DNA of 64,000 nucleotides from DASVXQ01 sp036392615 (GTDB lineage: Bacteria; Actinomycetota; CALGFH01), in assembly GCA_036392615.1 (NCBI GenBank), contig DASVXQ010000611.1, positions 1 to 64,000 of the forward strand. Reading direction: 5' to 3'. The notes below the pieces were generated by a model, which worked only from the letters and a program-made list of their open reading frames with translations, ran no database searches and was not told the DNA's origin. Shown piece by piece: positions 19,407 through 28,529 of this stretch. Every line of letters begins with the position of its first letter. Within the stretch, counting starts at the first letter, position 1. The position numbers and the translations under genes were made by a program.

Positions 19407-20543
19407 ATGGCCGTGAAATCGTCAATTCCTCGTCGGGGCGTGGTCGCGGGCATCGCCGCGCTGGCGCTGCTAGCGGCGTGCTCGAAGCCGCCGGCGAAGA
19501 CCTCCTCCGGCGAGGCCTCCAAGGCCGCGACCGCGACCTCCGCCGCCGACGTCGGCGGGCTCGATGGGCTGGTGGCGGCGGCAAAGAAGGAGGGATCGCT
19601 CAACGTCATCGCCCTCCCGCCCGACTGGGCAAACTACGGCACGCAGATCTCGACCTTCTCATCGAAGTACGGGATCAAGGTGAACTCGGCCCAGCCCGAT
19701 GCGAGCAGCCAGGACGAAATCAACGCCGCCAAACAACTGTCCAGCACCAGCCGGGCTCCCGACGTTTTCGACGTGGGTCTCAACATCGCGCTGGCCAACA
19801 CCACGATGTTCGCGCCCTACAAGGTCCAGGGCTGGAACGACATCCCAGAGGCGCTCAAGGAGCCCAGCGGGCAGTGGTTCAGCGACTACGGCGGCTACAT
19901 GTCGATCGGCTACGACGCCAAGAAGGTCCCGGCCCCGACCGGCATGAAGGACCTGCTGAAGCCCGCCTACAAGGGCAAGGTCGCGCTGAACGGCGACCCC
20001 ACGCAGGCGGCGGCCGCGTTCAACGGCGTGGTCGCGGCGGCACTCGCCAACGGCGGCTCGGCGGATGACATCGCCCCGGGCGTGAAGTTCTTCGCCGACC
20101 TGAAGAAGGCCGGCAACTTCCTGCCGGTCGACCCGACGCCGGCGACGGTGGCGAGCGGGCAGACTCCCGTGGTCATCGACTGGGACTACCTCAACGCTGC
20201 GCAGGCCACCAGCCTCAAGGGCAAGGTCGACTGGAAGGTGGTCGTCCCGCAGAACGCGGTGGTCGGCTCCTACTATGTGCAGGCGATCAACAAGGACGCG
20301 CCGCACCCGGCGGCCGCCCGCCTCTGGGAGGAGTTCCTCTACGCCGACCAGGGCCAGAACATCTGGCTGAAAGGGTCGGCCCGCCCGGTCCGCGCCGACG
20401 CGATGGTGAAGGCCGGCACGATCGACCAGGCGGCCTACTCGAAGCTGCCGCCGGTCCCCGGGACGCCGGTCTACCTCACCGAGGCGCAGACCAACACCGC
20501 TAAGGACTACCTGGCCTCGCACTGGACCCAGGCCGTGGGCTGA
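19407..20543 (+). CDS. ABC transporter substrate-binding lipoprotein
   Basis: The ATG at 19407 follows GGGGAGG. A Sec/lipoprotein signal with lipobox LLAAC gives lipidation at Cys29. The mature part (VIALPPDWANYGTQISTFSSKYGIKV and later PATVASGQTPVVIDWDYLNA) resembles the binding proteins of the iron/polyamine/2-aminoethylphosphonate group. It delivers the ligand to the permease pair encoded next. The ligand cannot be named from sequence. It is first in a four-gene operon with spacings of 5 bp, an overlap and 0 bp. Confidence 0.88.
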   Translation: MAVKSSIPRRGVVAGIAALALLAACSKPPAKTSSGEASKAATATSAADVGGLDGLVAAAKKEGSLNVIALPPDWANYGTQISTFSSKYGIKVNSAQPDASSQDEINAAKQLSSTSRAPDVFDVGLNIALANTTMFAPYKVQGWNDIPEALKEPSGQWFSDYGGYMSIGYDAKKVPAPTGMKDLLKPAYKGKVALNGDPTQAAAAFNGVVAAALANGGSADDIAPGVKFFADLKKAGNFLPVDPTPATVASGQTPVVIDWDYLNAAQATSLKGKVDWKVVVPQNAVVGSYYVQAINKDAPHPAAARLWEEFLYADQGQNIWLKGSARPVRADAMVKAGTIDQAAYSKLPPVPGTPVYLTEAQTNTAKDYLASHWTQAVG

Positions 20544-20548
20544 CGCCC

Positions 20549-21427
20549 GTGTCGGTCTCCCAGACAGCGGCGGCGAGACGCAGCCGCCTGGTGCCCTACC
20601 TGGCGATCGCGCCGTTCCTCGTCTACGTCACGGTCTTCCTGCTCTACCCGACGCTGATCGTGGTCGCCGGCGCGTTCACCGACGACCGCAACCGCCTGAC
20701 TTCGTCGACCTTGCGGGTGCTGACCGAGGGCGTGTACCTGCGCGCCTTCGCCCGCAGCGTCGAGTTGTCCGCGGTCACCGCCGTGGCCGGCGCAGTCCTC
20801 GGCGCCCTGCTCGCGTGGGCGGTCTGGAGCGGGCCACGCGAAGGCACGCTCCGGCGGGCGGTGACCTCGGCGGCCGGGGTCCTCGCCCAGTTCGGCGGCG
20901 TCACGCTGGCCTTCGCCTTCATCGCCACCATCGGGCTGTCCGGGCTCGTGACCACCTTCCTGCACGACCACATGGGCATCAACCTGTTCTCCGGCGGCGT
21001 GTGGCTGTTCGACATGCCCGGGCTCATGCTCGTCTACGTCTACTTCCAGATCCCGCTGATGGTGCTGGTGTTCCTGCCGGCCCTTGACGGCCTGCGGCCG
21101 CAGTGGCGCGAGGCAGTCGAGAGCCTGGGCGGATCGGGCTGGGACTACTGGCGCAACGTGGCTGGCCCGGTGCTGTTCCCGGCGTTCATGGGCGCGACCC
21201 TGCTGCTGTTCGCCAACGCCTTCTCGGCCTACGCGACCGCTGCGGCGCTGGTCTCGCAGGGCAGCCCGATCGTGCCGCTCAAGATCCGCGGGTTCCTCAC
21301 CAGCGAGGTGATCCTCGGCCAGCAGAACCTCGGCAAGGCCCTCGGCTTCGGCATGATCGTCGTCGTCGCCGTGGTGATGACTCTCTACGCGCTGATCCAG
21401 CGCCGTGCGGCGAGGTGGCTCAGGTGA
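20549..21427 (+). CDS. ABC transporter permease 1
   Basis: A 292-residue inner-membrane permease with six hydrophobic segments and the EAA-type cytoplasmic loop EAVESLGGSGWDYWRNVAGP. The GTG start lies five bases after the binding-protein stop. It forms a heterodimeric channel with the next permease (their reading frames overlap by GTGA) and is energised by the ATPase at 22300. The family is the PotB/ThiP/Fe-type permeases. Confidence 0.9.
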   Translation: MSVSQTAAARRSRLVPYLAIAPFLVYVTVFLLYPTLIVVAGAFTDDRNRLTSSTLRVLTEGVYLRAFARSVELSAVTAVAGAVLGALLAWAVWSGPREGTLRRAVTSAAGVLAQFGGVTLAFAFIATIGLSGLVTTFLHDHMGINLFSGGVWLFDMPGLMLVYVYFQIPLMVLVFLPALDGLRPQWREAVESLGGSGWDYWRNVAGPVLFPAFMGATLLLFANAFSAYATAAALVSQGSPIVPLKIRGFLTSEVILGQQNLGKALGFGMIVVVAVVMTLYALIQRRAARWLR

Positions 21428-22299
21428 CCGCGCCCGCGCCGGACGCGCTGGCACCGTCGACCGCTTCGGCCCCGCCGGGGGCGTCGGGCACGCCGGAGCG
21501 AGCGCGGGCGCTGCGGGGCAGCCGCCGGCGGACCATGTGGCGCTGGCTGGTGCTGCTCGCCTTTGGCATCTTCTTCCTGCTGCCGCTGGTGGCGATGCTC
21601 GAGTTCTCGACGCGCGGCGGCGCGGCCGGCCGCAACTTCGCCGCTTGGCGGGCGATCGCGCAGGACCCTGACCTGGTGAGCGCGATCACCATCTCGCTGG
21701 AGTTGGCGGTCCTCACCGTCGCCGGGATGCTGGTCCTGCTGGTGCCGGTGGCGACCTGGGTGCACCTCCGCCTGCCGCGGGTCCGCCGGCTGATCGAGTT
21801 CATCTGCCTGCTGCCGCTGACGATCCCGGCGATCGTGCTGGTGGTGGGCATCGCGCCGATCTACGCCTGGGTCGCCTACTTCTTCGGCGAGTCGCCGCTC
21901 ACGCTGACCTTCGTGTACGTCATCCTGGTGCTTCCCTATGCCTACCGCGCCATCGACAACGGGCTCGGCGCGATCGACCTCCGCACGCTCGCCGAGGCGG
22001 CGCGGAGCCTCGGCGCCGGCTGGCCGACCGTGCTCACGCGGGTGGTGGTGCCGAACATTCGAGGGGCGCTGGTCTCGGCCTCGTTCCTTTCGGTCGCGCT
22101 GGTGCTCGGCGAGTTCACGATCGCGTCGCTGCTGAACTTCAACAACCTCCAGGTGACCATCAACCTGCTCGGCAAGCGAGACGCCGCCGTCTCGGTCGCG
22201 GTGTCGCTGGCCAGCCTGGTGTTCGCGTTCGTCCTGCTGCTCGCGCTCTCGTTCGTCGGGCGACGGCGTTCGTCGTCCGGCGTCACCGAGGAGGGGTAG
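21424..22299 (+). CDS. ABC transporter permease 2
   Basis: A 291-residue permease starting at GTG 21424, overlapping the previous stop. It has a Pro/Ala-rich cytoplasmic lead of about 35 residues, six hydrophobic segments and the EAA loop EAARSLGAGWPTVLTRVVVP. It is the partner of permease 1. The stop codon is immediately followed by the ATPase start, so the subunits are translated in a coupled way. Confidence 0.9.
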   Translation: MTAPAPDALAPSTASAPPGASGTPERARALRGSRRRTMWRWLVLLAFGIFFLLPLVAMLEFSTRGGAAGRNFAAWRAIAQDPDLVSAITISLELAVLTVAGMLVLLVPVATWVHLRLPRVRRLIEFICLLPLTIPAIVLVVGIAPIYAWVAYFFGESPLTLTFVYVILVLPYAYRAIDNGLGAIDLRTLAEAARSLGAGWPTVLTRVVVPNIRGALVSASFLSVALVLGEFTIASLLNFNNLQVTINLLGKRDAAVSVAVSLASLVFAFVLLLALSFVGRRRSSSGVTEEG

Positions 22300-23364
22300 A
22301 TGGGATATCTGGAGCTGCGCGACCTCGAGAAGTCGTTCGGCGGCGTCCTCGCGCTTGACGGCCTGAGCCTCGACCTCGCCGCGGGCGAACTGGTCAGCCT
22401 GCTCGGCCCGAGCGGCTGCGGCAAGACTACGGCGCTGCGGATCGTCGCCGGCTTCGAGACCCCGGACCGCGGAAGTGTCGTGGTCGACGGCAGGGACATG
22501 ACCCGGGTGCCGGCCAACCGCCGCGACATGGGCATGGTCTTCCAGGCCTACAGCCTGTTCCCGAACATGACCGCGCTCGGCAACATCCAGTTCGGGCTGC
22601 GCATACGCGAGGTCGCCTCCGCGGACCGGAAGCGGCGCGCCGACGAGCTGCTCGAGCTGGTCGGCCTGTCGCCGCACGCCGGCAAGTACCCTCACCAGCT
22701 TTCCGGCGGTCAACAGCAGCGGGTGGCGCTCGTCCGCGCCCTGGCCATCCAGCCGAAGATCCTGCTGCTGGACGAGCCGCTGTCCGCGCTGGATGCCAAG
22801 GTCCGGGTCACGCTCAGGGACGAGATCCGCCGCATCCAGAGCGAGCTGGGCATCACCACCCTGTTCGTCACCCACGATCAGGAAGAGGCGCTGGCGCTCT
22901 CCGACCGCGTCGGGGTCATGTCGGAGGGTCGCATCGAGCAGCTCGACACGCCGGCCCGCGTGTACCGGGAGCCGGCGACGCCGTTCGTCGCGCAGTTCGT
23001 CGGCGTGACCAACGCGCTCGACGGGCTCGCCGACGGCGACGGTGTGCTGATTGGCGGCCACCGCCTGCCCGCGAGCGCCGCGGCCGGTCACCCGCGGGGC
23101 GCGGCGGTCCGGCTGATCGTGCGGCCCGAGGAGATCGGCCTGTCGCCGGTCGAGAACGGCGGCGTAGCCTCGGACGGCAGGCTGGCGGGGACGATCGTCA
23201 CCCAGAGCTTCCTCGGCGCGGTGATGCGGCTGACCGTGCGCCTGGAGGGCGACGGGCAGGTCCTTCGGGTGGACGTGCCGTCGCTGGAGGCGGAGCGGCA
23301 CGCGGCGGGGAGCAGGGTCGCGATCGACCTCGCCAGCCGCTCGCCGATCGTGGTCGCCGCCTAG
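22300..23364 (+). CDS. ABC transporter ATPase (PotA/FbpC type)
   Basis: ATP hydrolysis subunit of 354 residues. Walker A is GPSGCGKTT, the signature is LSGGQQQRVALVRAL, Walker B is ILLLDEP, and the H-loop is VTHDQ. A C-terminal TOBE-type domain begins near residue 245. The order binding protein, permease, permease, ATPase is complete, so this is a full importer. The whole operon sits between two copies of the tRNA-Ala fragment repeat, which suggests it arrived as a unit. Confidence 0.93.
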   Translation: MGYLELRDLEKSFGGVLALDGLSLDLAAGELVSLLGPSGCGKTTALRIVAGFETPDRGSVVVDGRDMTRVPANRRDMGMVFQAYSLFPNMTALGNIQFGLRIREVASADRKRRADELLELVGLSPHAGKYPHQLSGGQQQRVALVRALAIQPKILLLDEPLSALDAKVRVTLRDEIRRIQSELGITTLFVTHDQEEALALSDRVGVMSEGRIEQLDTPARVYREPATPFVAQFVGVTNALDGLADGDGVLIGGHRLPASAAAGHPRGAAVRLIVRPEEIGLSPVENGGVASDGRLAGTIVTQSFLGAVMRLTVRLEGDGQVLRVDVPSLEAERHAAGSRVAIDLASRSPIVVAA

Positions 23365-23379
23365 GGCAGGGGCGGCGCG

Positions 23380-23510
23380 TCACACCGAGGCGGTCAGGCG
23401 TGCGAGCGCCCGCTGGCGCCGGCGCTCGGTCCTCGCGACCTCGTTGAAGGTGTAGAAGTGGAAGCCGGCGACGCCGTCGGCGGGGTCGGCCAGGCTCGGC
23501 GCCAGCCCTC
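23380..23510 (-). pseudogene. C-terminal scrap of methylenetetrahydrofolate reductase
   Basis: The last 45 or so codons read ADPADGVAGFHFYTFNEVARTERRRQRALARL, the characteristic end of MetF-type reductases (GxHFYTFN). Nothing upstream in any frame continues the barrel. It is a leftover of a metF-like gene cut close to its 3' end, just inside the second tRNA-like repeat. Confidence 0.65.
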
Positions 23511-23717
23511 GACCAGCGGGCCGGGGCGGTAGCCGCCGGCGCGGAGGAGCAAGGGAGCAGCAAACCGACGCTGCAATGACGGTGACCGACCGGTGCGAAG
23601 CGTGAGGGACCAGGAGCGAGCCAGACGGCCCTTCAGCGCGCTGAGCTGCCAATCCTTCACGATGGCTCATGGTCGTTCCGGGTTGTCACAGCAGGTCGCG
23701 CGGGGGAGTCCTCCGCA

Positions 23718-23833
23718 TGGCATGCAAGGGGTCAGGGGTTCAAGTCCCCTCAGCTCCACCACGAACCCCCGGTTAGACCGTACGCGGCGGTTGGAGGACG
23801 TTGCTCGTCAGGGCTTGTTGTCAGCAAGTCACT
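23718..23833 (+). repeat. tRNA-Ala(GGC) 3'-end fragment plus flanking repeat, copy 2
   Basis: The same 44-base tRNA 3' part as copy 1, here with the correct acceptor strand CAGCTCCACCA, followed by the same flank (GGTTAGACCGTACG, later GCTTGTTGTCAGCAAGTCACT). After a gap of about 60 bases, homology to copy 1 resumes around AACTCGATTCGGG (23886-23922 against about 19141-19174). With copy 1 it brackets a 4.6-kb segment holding the ABC importer. Confidence 0.8.
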
Positions 23834-23974
23834 GCGCACCAGCACCCTGACTCGGCCCTACGAGTGTGGGACGTGGTCGTAGACCGGCACCATCGCCGCG
23901 GCGAACTCGATTCGGGCCAGCCATTGACGAGCAGGCCCGCGAGCCCAACGTCGGGACCCGGTCCCAGGCGCACT

Positions 23975-24397
23975 CTAGCGAGTGTGAACCTCGAACCAGA
24001 CGGTCTTACCATCGTCATGCCCCTCGCCGTCGACATTGGCATCGACGCCCCAGCGGGTGGCGAGCGCGGCCACCAGTCCAAGCCCCCGGCCACTCTCAGT
24101 ATCCCCGCTAGCAAGCCCACCCAGCTCGGGAAGCTGCGGGCTGGTGTCGTGGACCTCGACGCGGACGACGTCGTCACCCGAGCAGACGACCAGGCCGACA
24201 CCGACCGTCGTCGCGGGAGTGTGGGCGATCGCGTTGGTGACCAACTCGCCGGCCAGCAGCACGACCACCTCGATCAGGGCGTCAAGCCCCCAGCCGTGCA
24301 GCGTTGCCTCAACGAACCGCCTGGCCGCCTTGGCGCTGGTAGGGGCATGGGGAAGCTGGACGCTCGTCCGCGCTGCTGGGCTGCTTGCGCCGGCCAC
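23975..24397 (-). CDS. RsbW/SpoIIAB-like serine-kinase ATPase (anti-sigma type)
   Basis: A 140-residue protein of the HATPase_c_2 type, starting at GTG 24397. The N-box is ELVTNAIAHT, the G1 region VEVHDTSPQLP and the G2 region GRGLGLVAALATRWG. Such proteins bind or phosphorylate an anti-sigma antagonist and thereby hold a sigma factor. It lies 48 bases after a SpoIIE-type phosphatase on the same strand, giving a kinase/phosphatase pair. No STAS antagonist or sigma gene is adjacent, so its targets must be elsewhere. Confidence 0.88.
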   Translation of the reverse strand: MAGASSPAARTSVQLPHAPTSAKAARRFVEATLHGWGLDALIEVVVLLAGELVTNAIAHTPATTVGVGLVVCSGDDVVRVEVHDTSPQLPELGGLASGDTESGRGLGLVAALATRWGVDANVDGEGHDDGKTVWFEVHTR

Positions 24398-24445
24398 TCC
24401 ATCGCCCCGTCCCCATGGGCTCGACTGCCCGCTTGCTGGGTGAGG

Positions 24446-25540
24446 CTACCCCGCGGCGGGCACGATGAACTCGATCGCGGCAATATCATCGCGGAGCGGT
24501 TCGGGCCGGCGCGCGTTGAGCCGCTCATGCAGCAAGGCGAACTCGCCCTGGACGACCAACCCGAGAACCTCCCGGTCGCCCAGGCCGCCCAGCCGCCCGT
24601 AGGCTTCCAGCAGCCCATCGGTGTAGACCAAGACCCGAAAGCCCGGCGCGAGCGCGACCTCCCGCTCTTCGATCACCGGATGCTCGACCAGGCCGAGCAG
24701 CGGCCCCGTCGGTGACAACTGGCCGTCACCGCCACCGCCGGCGTCGCCGTCCCCGCCGGCGGTGGCGGTGGCGGTGCCGTCGTTGAGTAGATGGCCGGGC
24801 AGGTGGCCAGCGTTGGCGTAGCGCAGCACCCCCTCGCCGTAGCGGGCCACAAACACTGTCGCCAGGGCCTCCCCCGACGGGTCTGCCCATAGCAGGGCGT
24901 TGCCCAGCGCCAGCGCATCGCCCAGCCGCATGCCCGCGAGCGCGGCCGTCAGCACCAGATCCTTCAGCCGCAGGGCCTTGACCGCCGCCTCCAAGCCGTG
25001 GCCGGTGACGTCGCCGATCACAAACCAGACCACCTCGCCGGCCGTGGCGGTCCCCAGGAAGTCGCCGCCGACCACGCCTTCGGCCGGGTGAAACAGCGTC
25101 CGCAGCAAGACCCCACCCGGGGTCTCCAGGTTCTCGGCGCCAAGACGCGTGGCGACGGTGCTGGCAAGCTCTGCCTCCTGATGGGCGCGCTCGCGCTGCT
25201 GTTGGGCGTAGTCGGCTTCGGTTTCGATCAGCCCAGCGAGCCGGTGGAAGCGCCGGATCCAGGCCAGTGAGGCCAGCAGTGGCACGACCGCCACCAGCCA
25301 AAACCAGTCGGCCGGCGCAGTGCGGCCCTCGATGGTCTTGGCGACCAGCAGCGGGACCAGGCTGAGCAGCAGCGCGCCAGCCAGGCCGTCCTTGGCAGCC
25401 AGCGAGCGCCACTGGGCCGCTTGGAGCCCACGGCGCTCGACCGCCACGGCGCGGTGGTAGGCGCGCCGCGCCCCGGCCAGCCACGACACCGAGCCGGCCA
25501 GAAACCCCACCGCCGCCAGCGAGAACAGCACACGGTTCAT
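24446..25540 (-). CDS. Membrane PP2C/SpoIIE-family phosphatase (RsbU-like)
   Basis: The ATG at 25540 begins a hydrophobic helix (MNRVLFSLAAVGFLAGSVSWLAG). Further membrane segments around residues 55-75 and 85-105 are followed by a Glu/Gln-rich linker and a SpoIIE domain with VVGGDFLG, IGDVTGHGLEAA and LVYTDGLLEA. These are the metal-binding Asp motifs, and the domain looks intact. It would dephosphorylate an anti-anti-sigma protein. A Gly/Asp/Ala repeat near residue 280 is unusual. A degraded copy of its membrane part occurs at about 27376-27440. Confidence 0.88.
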   Translation of the reverse strand: MNRVLFSLAAVGFLAGSVSWLAGARRAYHRAVAVERRGLQAAQWRSLAAKDGLAGALLLSLVPLLVAKTIEGRTAPADWFWLVAVVPLLASLAWIRRFHRLAGLIETEADYAQQQRERAHQEAELASTVATRLGAENLETPGGVLLRTLFHPAEGVVGGDFLGTATAGEVVWFVIGDVTGHGLEAAVKALRLKDLVLTAALAGMRLGDALALGNALLWADPSGEALATVFVARYGEGVLRYANAGHLPGHLLNDGTATATAGGDGDAGGGGDGQLSPTGPLLGLVEHPVIEEREVALAPGFRVLVYTDGLLEAYGRLGGLGDREVLGLVVQGEFALLHERLNARRPEPLRDDIAAIEFIVPAAG

Positions 25541-25901
25541 GCCAGCAATCCTAGAATCCAGCACGTCCTGGAGACGACATCGAGGTGATGACGGCACACC
25601 GTCGCCCAGGGCAGCCTGCTCTGCTCGGATCCCGTGCCCCCGCGCTACTCACGCCAGGCGGATCCGTCTCCGAAAAGCAACGGCCGCAGGGTCAGGGCGA
25701 CCAGCACAACCACGACTGGATGCCAGGGCCATGGCATTGGACCCAGGGCAGCCAACCGGCTGACTATAAGCGATAAAGGCGGATCGAGCCGGACGGCATC
25801 ACGATCGCGGCCACGATCGCCGACGCCGGCTCGGCCTCGCGGTTGACGCTGGCGGCGGCAACGTCGCCCTGTAGGAGCTCGAGAGCCACGGCATCTATCG
25901 T

Positions 25902-26320
25902 CTAGGGCGTATCCGATGGTCCTAGGTGGCACAGGTCGCGGAACGCCTCGGGCCGGTGCTGGGGGTGGACCCGGTTCATCCGCTCCAGCTGGCGGATCCA
26001 CGAGGAGCCCTCGACGCGGAACACCCCATAGGGACGCAGACCCCGGTCGACCAGCGGATGCCCCTGCAGCGCCTCGTCATTGGGCGGCCCCCACTGCCAC
26101 GCCGCCACCCGTCAAGCGGACCAGCACCACCGGGTCGGCGGTATCAAGGTCCACTACACGGTCCAGGTGCCATCCCATCCAGGGGTCGGCACGTCCAGCA
26201 GGTAGGCCAACAGCAGCCGGCCCTCATCGGCCAGCGCGAACCGCCAGCGGCGCTCCTACCGACGGGGGGTGGCGCCCCGGTGAGCTCGACCACGCGGTCG
26301 TGGCGGTCGACGGTGTACAT
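25902..26320 (-). pseudogene. Frameshifted remnant of a conserved actinobacterial hypothetical protein
   Basis: The N-terminal part reads MYTVDRHDRVVELTGAPPP. A frame change follows (readable in pieces as DEGRLLLAYLLDVP and GWDGTWTV). The C-terminal part is PNDEALQGHPLVDRGLRPYGVFRVEGSSW and RMNRVHPQHRPEAFRDLCH. I recall this N- and C-terminal pattern from an uncharacterised actinobacterial family of about 150 residues. At least two frameshifts and a missing tail make it a pseudogene. Confidence 0.6.
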
Positions 26321-26423
26321 GCGGGCAGCTTCGGCCTGCTGCCACGGCTGGTCAAGCAAGCCACAAGAAGCAGGCCGGCCAGCACCACCCCGGCGCGGTC
26401 GTTGCCGGTCGAAGGCAGGTGGG

Positions 26424-26546
26424 TCAGCGTGCCAGGAGGTTGAGCAGCACGGTCAGCACGACCGAGGCCACCACCGAGCAGAGGATCATCAGCAGGCACC
26501 CCAGCCAGCCGCCCAACGGCCGTATCTGTATTCGTCCAGGTCGCAT
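26424..26546 (-). CDS. Small membrane protein (40 residues)
   Basis: The ATG at 26546 is preceded by GGAGGAG ten bases upstream. The short peptide begins MRPGRIQIRPLGG and continues with one hydrophobic helix (GCLLMILCSVVASVVLTVLL). The basic start, single helix and good ribosome site support a real small gene. I recall very similar short proteins in other actinobacteria but know of no function. It lies next to another small membrane protein gene on the same strand. Confidence 0.6.
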   Translation of the reverse strand: MRPGRIQIRPLGGWLGCLLMILCSVVASVVLTVLLNLLAR

Positions 26547-26741
26547 GCGTGGCTGCTCCTCCAACTTCCGCTGAGCCGACCGGTCGACCCCGACCGCGTC
26601 GCGGCACAGCGGTCGAGGCCCCAGTGGAATCGGTCATAAGAGGTCCCTTTTCGTGGCTGCAGCCGGGCGCGGTTGTGATGATCGCGCCCGGCTGCCGTCA
26701 CGGTCATGTGGTGTGCCGGCTATCGGCGGGAGCCGTCGGTA

Positions 26742-27047
26742 TCAGCGGCCGTCGTCGTAGGGCTCACGGCTGCCGGACTTGGCCAGCCCGCGGGCCACCA
26801 TGTAGCCGATGGTCAGCAGGGTGATGAACCACCAGGCCTTGTCGGCCCGGAAGTAGTCAGGGCGCTGGCCATCCTGGCCGGTCTTGACCAGGAACGAGGC
26901 CAGCAGAATGCCCAGGGACACCACCACGTAGGCGTAGAACTCGGTGGTCTTGAACGCGGCCTTGGTCTCGGTGCTGAGACGGCGCGCCAAGCTGGGCCGG
27001 TCCGTCCCGGCAGCCGAGCCGGTCGTGCGGCGAAGCTCTGCGTCCAT
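26742..27047 (-). CDS. Small two-helix membrane protein
   Basis: A 101-residue protein. The ATG at 27047 has AAAGGA about seven bases upstream; the open frame before it is non-coding. A polar N-terminus with Thr/Arg runs into FYAYVVVSLGILLASFLV and WWFITLLTIGYMVARGLA, two membrane helices separated by a charged loop, and a basic/acidic tail. I recognise it only as a common actinobacterial membrane protein of unknown role. Confidence 0.7.
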   Translation of the reverse strand: MDAELRRTTGSAAGTDRPSLARRLSTETKAAFKTTEFYAYVVVSLGILLASFLVKTGQDGQRPDYFRADKAWWFITLLTIGYMVARGLAKSGSREPYDDGR

Positions 27048-27776
27048 GCTGGATCCTTTCTGTTGTGGCGGTTGTGCAGCCCAGGTCGCATGACCCGAGC
27101 ACAGGGCTGTAACCCGTGCAGACGGGTCCTCAAGCGAACGGTGGCTTCCTTCAGCCATGCTTGGACAGCGCCTCATCACGGCGCCGCATGGATAGACCAG
27201 GAACGGGTTGCGGAGACCTTCCGCGAGATGCAGGACGGGGTCTTGGCCCTGCCGGCTGCCGGGCAGATCGTCCCGGCAGCCCTGGCCTAACCCCGCTGAC
27301 CACCGGCAAACCTCTCGACCGCATTCCCTTTCGGCCGTGGCCGCGTTGCTGCCCGGGTGGTCGGCTACCGACACCGGGACGAGGTCTAGCAAGAGCGCCC
27401 CAGCCAGCCCGTCCTTGGCAGCCAGCGACCAATCCCAGAAGTCAGCGCCCGGGAAGTGGCACCGACGGATCACGGCCACTGTCACCGAGGTCAGCTTGCT
27501 CTGCGCGATCCTGTGCCCCGCACCGCTTCTGCGGGATGCATCCGCCTCCCGAAAGGGACGGCCGCAGGCCCTTGTCGAGGTGCTCAGGGTGCGCAGCAGG
27601 CTGATCGCCCGGCCCTGGAGCGCGCCGCCGGACTCACCCGACAAGGTCCAGGAGGCCAGACGGTCGAGGCTCAGCGAGGCGCCATCCCAGCTCCTGCCGT
27701 AGCCGCTCTGCGAGGGATGGTTTGCCGTCGCAGCCGCTGGTTACGCAGGACAGGCCCGGCAGGAGCTGGCTGATGT
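27048..27776. other. Gene-poor stretch with repeat debris
   Basis: No intact gene is visible. The only recognisable content is the phosphatase scrap near 27376-27440 and sequence similar to the region downstream of the phosphatase start (a CGGCCGCAGG context at about 27560 and about 25680). This fits partial duplication followed by decay. Confidence 0.5.
27376..27440 (-). pseudogene. Duplicated scrap of the SpoIIE phosphatase membrane region
   Basis: The minus strand reads SLAAKDGLAGALLLDLVPV, nearly the same as SLAAKDGLAGALLLSLVPL in the phosphatase at 24446-25540. Neighbouring frames do not continue the gene. It shows that this neighbourhood went through a local duplication. Confidence 0.7.
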
Positions 27777-27801
27777 GAAAGGACCCTGTCCCCGTCCTTT
27801 C
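27777..27801. terminator. Perfect 8-bp stem-loop
   Basis: GAAAGGAC and GTCCTTTC flank a 9-base C-rich loop. There is no T run. It could end transcription from the left or act in the leader of the membrane-protein gene at 27963. Confidence 0.35.
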
Positions 27802-27962
27802 CGGACGCACTGGGAGGGTTCCTTCATGGCACGGCAATCTGTCGGCCTGGCCGGGCTCGCCCGCGCACCGGACCGCCCGGGGGCGCTTCGCCGGCCGCAA
27901 CGCCTGACCAACGGCGCCATCGCCGCCGCTCGCTTCATCCAGGATCAGGAACGGAGAGGGCC

Positions 27963-28529
27963 ATGAGCACAACATCCATGGATAGCACTGTCGCACGGAC
28001 GCTCCACGACGTCGGCTTGGCGGCCTGGTTCGGCGGTTCACTGATGGGCGCGGCCGGACTCAACGGTGCCGCTACGGCGGTCGAGGACCCCAACCAGCGT
28101 CTGCGCGTCGCCAACACCGGCTGGGCGCGCTGGACCCCGCTCAATCTAACCGGGATCGCCGCGCACCTGGCGGGCGGCGCGGTGCTGACGGGGGCGAACA
28201 AGGGCCGGCTCGCCGGCCAGCGGGGCGTTGCCACGACCAGCATCGTCAAGACCGCGCTGACCGTCGCCGCGCTCGGCGCGACCGCCTACGCCCGCCTGCT
28301 CGGCCGGAAGCTCGAGCAGGCCAGCAATGTCCCCGTCGAGGGTGGCACCACCCCGAGCCCCACCACGCCCGACGACGTGGCCGGCGCCCAGCGGCGGCTC
28401 ACCGTACTGCAGTGGGTGATCCCAGCCCTGACCGGTGCGGTGCTGGTCGTCAACGCGCGCATGGGCGAGCAACAGCGACCCGTCCAGGTCACCAAGGGCT
28501 TCTTCCGGCGGCTGCTCCCGAGTCGCTAA
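27963..28529 (+). CDS. Conserved hypothetical membrane protein
   Basis: 188 residues with GGAGAGGG before the ATG. Hydrophobic segments lie near residues 15-40, 60-80 (LTGIAAHLAGGAVLTG), 92-112 and 148-165. A polar linker with PVEGGTTPSPTTPDD separates the last two. The early motif RTLHDVGLAAWFGGSLMGAAGLN is common in actinobacterial membrane proteins without known function. The length looks complete. I assign no role. Confidence 0.75.
   Translation: MSTTSMDSTVARTLHDVGLAAWFGGSLMGAAGLNGAATAVEDPNQRLRVANTGWARWTPLNLTGIAAHLAGGAVLTGANKGRLAGQRGVATTSIVKTALTVAALGATAYARLLGRKLEQASNVPVEGGTTPSPTTPDDVAGAQRRLTVLQWVIPALTGAVLVVNARMGEQQRPVQVTKGFFRRLLPSR

Noticed and set aside
21385..23301. 638-codon minus-strand open frame
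   Set aside because: Antisense shadow of the importer permease and ATPase, with no recognisable domain.
23801..24715. 304-codon plus-strand frame after tRNA fragment 2
   Set aside because: It runs antisense to the RsbW-like gene and part of the phosphatase; only the opposite strand has domain motifs.
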